Source of the DNA: BHER01 sp051652245
GTDB taxonomy: Bacteria > Bacillota_I > Bacilli_A > Culicoidibacterales > Culicoidibacteraceae
Direction of reading: 5' to 3'
Assembly: GCA_051652245.1 (NCBI GenBank)
Contig: JBOFTV010000062.1
Span: 1 to 29,703 of the forward strand
Length of the DNA stretch: 29,703 nt
The notes beneath the pieces are model-generated. The model did no database searches and had not been told where the DNA came from. It saw only the letters and a program-made list of their open reading frames with translations. The position numbers and the translations under genes were made by a program. Below, piece by piece: positions 24,596 to 29,703 of this stretch (within the stretch, counting starts at the first letter, position 1; each line of letters opens with the position of its first letter).

Positions 24596-25175
24596 CTTTA
24601 TTCACCTCCTCATCTAATGGATTTATAGATTGAAGCTCTCGTAAGTGTAATACCGCTTGGGATCCGTGTGATCGGGCAGTTTCGGGATGCTTTTTTAACC
24701 ATCGTAAAAAACGAATTGCCGGTGTATCTTCATAATGTAAATATTTCTTTCTGTAGTGCGCATTCCAATATGAAATTGCCCTTATTTCTTGCTGCTTAAT
24801 GAAGCACTCATTTTCTGTTACAAATTTATGTAATGCTTTGCTCTTTATTTTATTTCTATTTTCATATATGTATACACTGATTTCATCTACATACTCCCCC
24901 ACTAGCCTTATAATAAAAGGATAGTAATCAACTTTTATTCCCTTCTGTTCAAATAGATTCATAACCGCTTTTTGTCTGATAAAACCATCCGGATTGCGTG
25001 TCCATAATAGTTGCCTCTCCTCTGGCGATAATTGCCCCCGCGTGTCACTATCCTCGATATTTACTCGATATGGCATTGTGTATTCCGTGTTATCTATTTC
25101 ATACGTATCCCCTCGGGAAGCTGATGATATTTCAACAACTTTTTTATAAAAAATAGTCGCACTAATTAAATCCAT
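24585..25175 (-). CDS. Hypothetical soluble protein (196 aa)
   Basis: Not recognised. A charged protein without signal peptide or membrane span; the C-terminal 100 residues look helical and basic (YENRNKIKSKALHKFV, AHYRKKYLHYEDTPAIRFL). The start at 25175 (MDLISATIFYKK) is chosen because GAGGTG lies 9 bases upstream. The frame continues up to an ATG at 25274, adding a hydrophobic stretch (GAIYAILVLIKQIF) that would make a membrane anchor, but only a weak site (AGGA) precedes it. It overlaps the small membrane protein gene downstream, which suggests a two-gene unit. Confidence 0.65.
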   Translation of the reverse strand: MDLISATIFYKKVVEISSASRGDTYEIDNTEYTMPYRVNIEDSDTRGQLSPEERQLLWTRNPDGFIRQKAVMNLFEQKGIKVDYYPFIIRLVGEYVDEISVYIYENRNKIKSKALHKFVTENECFIKQQEIRAISYWNAHYRKKYLHYEDTPAIRFLRWLKKHPETARSHGSQAVLHLRELQSINPLDEEVNKDGK

Positions 25176-25284
25176 AACAGCTCTCACCTCTTTCAAAAAA
25201 ATAACTACCTCACGGGGGAATATTTGTTTGATAAGAACTAAAATAGCGTAAATAGCTCCTAAGGATGCTAGCATTCAGTCCTAA

Positions 25285-25630
25285 TTATTCTAATTCTGTT
25301 GCCTTATATTTCTTGAGAATATTTTCGGCTTGTCCGCTTCTAACACCGGATCTTATCGTTCCCATTTTTATAATACTCTGAAAAAAAATCATGCTTCCCA
25401 ATCAATTCCTTGTAAGCTTTATTTTTGCTTAGAATACTAATGTAACTCAGATCCAATTGCAATATTTTTTGTAGGTGATACAAATCATTTATCGATGACA
25501 ATATATTTTCAGCCTCATTTTGCTCAATTACATAGCAAAAAAAGCGGGATACTTGCATTAAAAAAAATTATTTCGCTCCCGATACAGAATTTTCATTATC
25601 CTGTCGGCCGTTTGCCTTGTCATGTGCTCT
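25285..25630 (-). pseudogene. Broken relative of the 296-residue protein, copy 1
   Basis: Minus-strand coding pieces in shifted frames. They run from DRIMKILYRERNNFF through FNASIPLFLLC and a 72-codon open piece (SINDLYHLQKILQLD, KHDFFSEYYKNG). The last frame reads RSGVRSGQAENILKKYKATE and ends at 25285-25287. The central segment aligns with copy 2 (AINDLYHVEQILTLD) and with the intact gene at 27500-28390 (ILLELCHRRQIMLLD). At least two frameshifts are needed to join it, so it is a pseudogene. Confidence 0.55.
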
Positions 25631-25795
25631 AGTAACATTTTTCTGCTTGTTTAAATTTGTAGCGATATAGTATAAACAATAATATATTCTGCCCTAATTT
25701 CCACCTATTTACATCTATTCCTTAGCCTAGACACCAGATTGGATAGTCTACACTTTTTAACATCGTTTACAGAATTCCTGATTTTGCTGAAAAAC

Positions 25796-26166
25796 TCATT
25801 TTTTTTCCAAATATTCTCTATAGTCTGGATGGCTCCATAGCATATTGATATACTTGATATTTGCTTCGTTACCAGGATCTAATGTCAATATTTGTTCAAC
25901 ATGATATAAATCATTTATCGCAGCACCATAGATATGATTGTATGAAAAAAACCAAAAAACGCTCATAATCTCATGACAATATATTTTAACGTTAATGCCA
26001 TCATTACAAGCAATTAACTACTGAAAAAATAGCGGAACACCTGCATTAAAGTCAGCCGAATCATATAGTTCAACAATTAGTCTATCCTTTTTTTCAATAT
26101 TTTTTCAGCTTCATAAAATTCATATGAATCGGTTTTTCTAAGAAATGATTTTATTTCTTTTCCCAT
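25796..26166 (-). pseudogene. Broken relative of the 296-residue protein, copy 2
   Basis: Begins at an ATG (MGKEIKSFLRKTDSYEFYEA) and runs to EKILKK. It then continues only after a one-base shift (DRLIVELYDSADFNAGVPLF). A further break leads to CHEIM...AINDLYHVEQILTLDPGNE and DYREYLEKK, ending at 25796-25798. The parts follow the order of the C-terminal half of the 296-residue protein (KYHEI, ILLELCHRRQIMLLDPDND). It is decayed by at least two frameshifts. Confidence 0.55.
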
Positions 26167-26335
26167 AGTCAGAACGTCCTTTATTTTACTAATAATCCTC
26201 CCCCTATTCAAAATAAGGATAATTGGTGGGATAGCTCTCTGCATCAGTTAGATTATTTAATATTTTTATTGTTTCCCAATTCACAGGAGCTTTGCTTTTT
26301 AAAGAATGTCAAAGTTTAATTACGGTTACTAGTCT

Positions 26336-26956
26336 TCACCAAAACAAGTATTCCACCGCGCTAACCTTACTTAAATAGCCAGAGTTGCGATAATAGGAAA
26401 ACAACTCGTGAATTTTCATTGGGTTTTCTCCTTGGAACAGCTTAGAAAGCTTGCTATATTTTTTATAAGTGGTGATGTATTTTAACATAAAATATATATC
26501 GATTTTATGCGGATTTTCAAGTGATACCTCCAGCTGTATTCCGGGGGCATCTATCCTTTTAAAAGAGCAATGCACCCCATGAATTGCATAGAAATAGGTC
26601 GCCTCTCCCATGCTTACCGCTCCAATTTCTTCATTTTTTGTTAACACTAGGCTTAATAATTTATTTGATAATACAACATAATCTCTTATCAAAATGAAAA
26701 TCATCTTATCAAATGAGCACGAAAAAAATGAACCTTGAGTATCAGTGTCCATCACGAACAAAGTAAAGCTTTTGGTAAAGTTATAATAGTCTTCTAGCCG
26801 CTTTTTTGCTAGTAGATATTTCGTAATTTGATTGACTATCGCTAATAATTGTACCCGACTTAAAGCTAATCTTTTAATTTCCAATTTTGTCTTCCATGTA
26901 ATATTCCCTTTGCTTTTTAGGGCTTCTTTTTCAAGTTTTTTTGTTATTTTTTTCAT
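26336..26956 (-). CDS. Hypothetical protein, possibly truncated (206 aa)
   Basis: Not recognised. Basic N-terminus (MKKITKKLEKEALKSKGN), then a mostly helical protein without signal peptide. Start at 26956 with AAGGTG 6 bases upstream; a GTG 9 bases earlier is part of that site. After its TGA stop the same frame continues with protein-like sequence (LKSKAPVNWETIKILNNL, ESYPTNYPYFE) to a TAG at 26204-26206. It is interrupted by one more TGA, which suggests that the present stop truncates a longer gene. The middle segment may align weakly with residues about 85-135 of the 296-residue neighbour. Confidence 0.6.
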   Translation of the reverse strand: MKKITKKLEKEALKSKGNITWKTKLEIKRLALSRVQLLAIVNQITKYLLAKKRLEDYYNFTKSFTLFVMDTDTQGSFFSCSFDKMIFILIRDYVVLSNKLLSLVLTKNEEIGAVSMGEATYFYAIHGVHCSFKRIDAPGIQLEVSLENPHKIDIYFMLKYITTYKKYSKLSKLFQGENPMKIHELFSYYRNSGYLSKVSAVEYLFW

Positions 26957-27499
26957 AAATTTCACCTTATCGAAGAAGATTTCTCTCCTCCATTCTGTTC
27001 ATGATTTTAATTTCCAATTTTATCTGAAGTAATGTATATTTTCGCTTCTTTCCAGTTATTATCGTTCGCAGCTTTCTTTATTTGTGTAAAAGACATATTT
27101 TTTCCGTATGGGAACACAATCAAACTACACATTATCTTTATGCATCTCTTTTGATGTACTTTAAATAATATACTTTTTTGAAAAGCAAGTCAATAAATAC
27201 TTATTTTTTATACAGCTTAAAATATAACTGGCCACAGGTGCACATAATTTGGTGGTGGATTTTAATATTTACCTAACGCATCAATATCTATTTTTACTTT
27301 GACATGGTTTCTTTGGTTCTACAACTTTCACCAGATAAATCTAGTGTATCTATCTGTAAGTCTATTAACTATTACAGTGGTGCTAATCTTCCCTGTAAGA
27401 CCAACCAAATGTTAAATTTGTTGTAACCAATAATACTACCAGCTTTTTATTCCCATTTGGAAGGAGGGTAAATGAAATTTGAGGTCACTCTCTTCTTTT
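26957..27499. other. Intergenic stretch with small coding remnants
   Basis: On the minus strand a 29-codon frame at 27007-27096 (MSFTQIKKAANDNNWKEAKI) reads like protein but has no convincing ribosome binding site. Around 27270-27420 short minus-strand pieces in several frames (TTVIVNRLTDRYTRFIW, HVKVKIDIDALGKY) look like the tail of a lost gene. No promoter or terminator is certain. Confidence 0.35.
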
Positions 27500-28390
27500 T
27501 CAAATATTATCCCTCAATAACTCATCCTTCCACAGTAACTTTCTCGTGCGTTTATTTTTCCTTATTTCTCTGTATTTAGCATTATTTTTATCATTATCTG
27601 GGTCTAATAACATAATCTGTCTTCGATGACATAACTCTAATAAAATAGCTCCTTTTGTATGCGGATACATTTCCGACCATATTTCACACGCAATTTCATG
27701 ATATTTTATCGCTTCTTTATTTTCTATTAAATACAAAACAAATGAATAATAATATAATTCACAATGTTCTGAAAATCCGTTAAAAACAATTTCTTGGTTA
27801 GCTTCTATTGCTTTTCTAATTTGCAAAAAGTCGATTTTTTCCTTAATACTCACGGCTTCAATTAGTTCCTCGTATTTCCTTGACAACAATAATTTCAAGA
27901 TGTTATTTTGGGGTAAATGATCCTCAAAATCCATTCTTATACTTTCCCAATGTTTCTTTTTGATTTTATACTCACTATATTCTTTATCAGAAAGTATGCC
28001 TTTTTCATTGTTTTCCTTAGCTTCCTGCAACATTATCAATACATCCTCCACTGATAAATCATATAAAATATCGGGGTGCGTAATCAATACGTTGAAAAAC
28101 ATTTTATGCTTATCTCTCCTACTAATAAACAGTTGACATTCCATACTGAAAAAGATGAGCATAAAATAATGGAATACCCCAGGAATATAATTATATCTCA
28201 TTATAGTTACTAAAAATACTAAATCGTTGAATTCATTCCCTAATTCCTTTACTATTTTTAAATAGCTAATATATGCAAATACCGATAAATTTATGGTTTC
28301 AGTGGATATGTACATCCTTTTTTCTAATTCTTGTAGTTTAGGCGTAATATTTTGATACTTTCTCTTTTCTATATCTTTATATACATTCAT
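27500..28390 (-). CDS. Hypothetical helical protein, likely intact member of a local family (296 aa)
   Basis: Not recognised by name. It is soluble and predicted to be largely helical, with a TPR-like feel in the last 100 residues (AIKYHEIACEIWSEMYP, ILLELCHRRQIMLLDPDND, KNKRTRKLLWKDELLR). The start is preceded by AAGGTGAGGATG. The C-terminal pattern recurs in broken copies at 25285-25630 and 25796-26166. Tandem, partly decayed copies of small helical proteins are typical of immunity-protein arrays of polymorphic toxins (Imm49 and similar); this is a suggestion from layout, not a family match. Confidence 0.68.
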   Translation of the reverse strand: MNVYKDIEKRKYQNITPKLQELEKRMYISTETINLSVFAYISYLKIVKELGNEFNDLVFLVTIMRYNYIPGVFHYFMLIFFSMECQLFISRRDKHKMFFNVLITHPDILYDLSVEDVLIMLQEAKENNEKGILSDKEYSEYKIKKKHWESIRMDFEDHLPQNNILKLLLSRKYEELIEAVSIKEKIDFLQIRKAIEANQEIVFNGFSEHCELYYYSFVLYLIENKEAIKYHEIACEIWSEMYPHTKGAILLELCHRRQIMLLDPDNDKNNAKYREIRKNKRTRKLLWKDELLRDNI

Positions 28391-28427
28391 CCTTATTCAT
28401 CCTCACCTTCAGTATTTTTTCAGCGTC

Positions 28428-28511
28428 TTACCCGCTATCAGATATTCGCCTAACATTATCCAATTTCAACTTTTTGACATCATTAATATCAATATTATTA
28501 AGTAAAAACAT
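28428..28511 (-). pseudogene. Short coding remnant upstream of the 296-residue gene
   Basis: A 27-codon minus-strand frame (FLLNNIDINDVKKLKLDN, VRRISDSG) whose sense continues after a frameshift as DAEKILKVRMNK. This resembles the end of copy 1 (VRSGQAENILKK) and the EAEKILKK of copy 2. It is probably a C-terminal scrap of another copy. Confidence 0.35.
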
Positions 28512-28566
28512 ATTGTCGTAAATAGATTCCTCCAAAAATGGATCCTTCTTCTTTTACTAGCTAAGT

Positions 28567-28876
28567 TTAGCATCTCTTTACATATTTTTTTGGTTCTACT
28601 TCACTAATATAAACATAGGTATTCATGTAGAGATAGGCTTGCATAAAATTCAACACAATTAACATAACTACAACCACTTTCTTTATCTCAAAAAAAGAAA
28701 AAATGGACCTCCCACAAAAATCAGCATTATTAACAAGTTATTTATAAATGCTATCCGTCCTAAACAGCTTTTTGATTTAAATATAGCTAAGTAAATTATG
28801 CTAAGCTTGTATTCGATAAAACTTAAAAAAGATACTAATACAATTATTTTTTCCCAATTACAAATTAATCACTCAT
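28567..28876 (-). pseudogene. Frameshifted small membrane protein gene
   Basis: The minus strand reads from an ATG at 28874-28876 through an in-frame TAA at codon 4. It then encodes a hydrophobic protein (GKKIIVLVSFLSFIEYKLSI, LLIMLIFVGGPFFLFL). A one-base shift is needed to go on (EIKKVVVVMLIVLNFMQAYL, NTYVYISEVEPKKYVKRC) to the stop at 28567-28569. Three membrane spans are implied. It lies 8 bases after the 259-residue membrane gene, so it was probably the next gene in that unit. Family unknown. Confidence 0.45.
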
Positions 28877-28884
28877 ACTTATTA

Positions 28885-29664
28885 TTATTTATTTTGATAG
28901 CTTCCGTCTAAGTACGCTTTTTCAAATTTTGTTTCATTTGTTGCAGGTTTCATGATAAGTAAAAATAATAGAAACATGATTATAGTGCTAACAATGCCAA
29001 GCATAGTAAATAGTAAAAGCATCGCTATTGCTTCAAATTTGTCTCCTCCAAAAAAAAATGCGACGCTAAATATCAAATAAGCATAAAATAATACTGCCGC
29101 CGTGAACCAAAAAAGAATATTAAGTAGCGCCGCAATCATTGCTACAAACAAGCTGTCGCACACAGACACTCTTTCTAAATATCTGTTTTTTTTGCTATAT
29201 TTTTTTTTGTATTTAAATCCTTTTTGCTTATTTCCTTTTCTGATTGACGCTAGCATAATTTCAATTTTTTCTTTTGCTTCTTGCTCTAATTCAGGAAAAT
29301 CAAGTGTGTAGTATTCAAGAAGATATTCGTCTGTCTTTATTTTCCATTTTTCATATTTTTTGTAATTATCATGGTACCACATATTATGGTAATAGTGTGG
29401 GTTTGGCTCACTTACACTACAATAATCTGTTATATGAGGAATATAGAATGAGTTTTCTGATAACCATATTGAAGAGAATTCTGGTTTGAGATTGTTTATC
29501 ACTAATTGATACTGGTATATGATTACCAAGTATTCAATCCGGCGATTTATTCTCGCTTTACTTTCCTTATTTTTTTTCATTTTTTTAGTTAGAAGATAGT
29601 TATATTTTGTGATGTCTGGAAAAATAAGCTTGAAATAAACCGTATGAGCCATTGAATATGACAT
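28885..29664 (-). CDS. Hypothetical membrane protein with two C-terminal spans (259 aa)
   Basis: Not recognised. The first 165 residues are soluble and rich in Tyr, Lys and Glu, including a basic run (KQKGFKYKKKYSKKNRYLER, about 146-165) next to the membrane. Two long hydrophobic segments follow (about 171-200 and 213-240), then a short polar tail (KPATNETKFEKAYLDGSYQ). The basic run suggests that the large N-terminal part stays in the cytoplasm. AAGGAGTGAGGAA precedes the ATG at 29664. A decayed small membrane-protein gene follows 8 bases downstream. Confidence 0.7.
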   Translation of the reverse strand: MSYSMAHTVYFKLIFPDITKYNYLLTKKMKKNKESKARINRRIEYLVIIYQYQLVINNLKPEFSSIWLSENSFYIPHITDYCSVSEPNPHYYHNMWYHDNYKKYEKWKIKTDEYLLEYYTLDFPELEQEAKEKIEIMLASIRKGNKQKGFKYKKKYSKKNRYLERVSVCDSLFVAMIAALLNILFWFTAAVLFYAYLIFSVAFFFGGDKFEAIAMLLLFTMLGIVSTIIMFLLFLLIMKPATNETKFEKAYLDGSYQNK

Positions 29665-29703
29665 TTCCTCACTCCTTTATACAATATTGATTGCTTTTTT
29701 AAT

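Noticed and set aside
25176..25274. N-terminal extension of the 196-residue protein with a hydrophobic segment
   Set aside because: The internal start at 25175 has a far better ribosome binding site (GAGGTG, 9 bases). The extension is kept only as an alternative.
26204..26338. TGA read as tryptophan (alternative code or recoding)
   Set aside because: Genes across the window stop normally at TGA (for example at 2737 and 25796), no recoding element is visible, and the area is full of broken genes; truncation is simpler.
1..29703. tRNA, rRNA, CRISPR array, intact insertion sequence or attachment site
   Set aside because: I saw no cloverleaf-type sequence, no regularly spaced direct repeats and no intact transposase or integrase on either strand. 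A covariance-model search would settle small RNAs.

Overview
The window is AT-rich, with closely packed genes, Shine-Dalgarno sites near GAGG/AAGGAG, PTS transporters, a BglG-type antiterminator and a CcpA-type cre site. This points to a low-GC Firmicute (Bacilli), probably from the Listeriaceae/Carnobacteriaceae/Enterococcaceae neighbourhood. I cannot fix the genus from sequence alone.

Layout. (1) 1-1100: decayed sequence, then a small PH-domain-like gene with a strong terminator. (2) 1121-6060, minus strand: a four-gene operon of antiterminator, GH13 alpha-glucosidase, Cof-type HAD phosphatase and PTS EIICB. A sigma-A promoter and a RAT/terminator antitermination switch precede it. (3) 6075-12700, minus strand: a second sugar operon of an MngA-like PTS EIIABC, an MngB-like GH38 alpha-mannosidase and a GH13_18 phosphorylase very close to glucosylglycerate phosphorylase (YcjM). 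A divergent RpiR/SIS regulator and a cre site sit at its head. (4) 12705-17770: the regulator, a bidirectional terminator, then a PocR-domain AraC regulator divergent from glycerol dehydrogenase and a fused DhaK-DhaL dihydroxyacetone kinase. (5) 17770-18450: gene remnants. (6) 18455-21820, minus strand: an MFS transporter, a quinone-oxidoreductase-like dehydrogenase and a multi-span membrane protein. (7) 22160-24080: a secreted protein with about seven 45-residue repeats, with its own promoter and terminator. (8) 24290-29703: gene-poor minus-strand sequence with hypothetical genes and several broken copies that look like relatives of the 296-residue protein at 27500-28390.

How they may work together. 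Blocks 2-4 read as a catabolic island for compatible solutes and their parts. Mannosylglycerate and/or glucosylglycerate would enter by the EIIABC and be split by the mannosidase or the phosphorylase. A second alpha-glucoside would enter by the EIICB and be cut by the GH13 hydrolase. Glycerol would be oxidised to dihydroxyacetone and phosphorylated to DHAP. Joining the blocks into one pathway is inference; the enzyme families are well supported. No glycerate kinase is present in the window.
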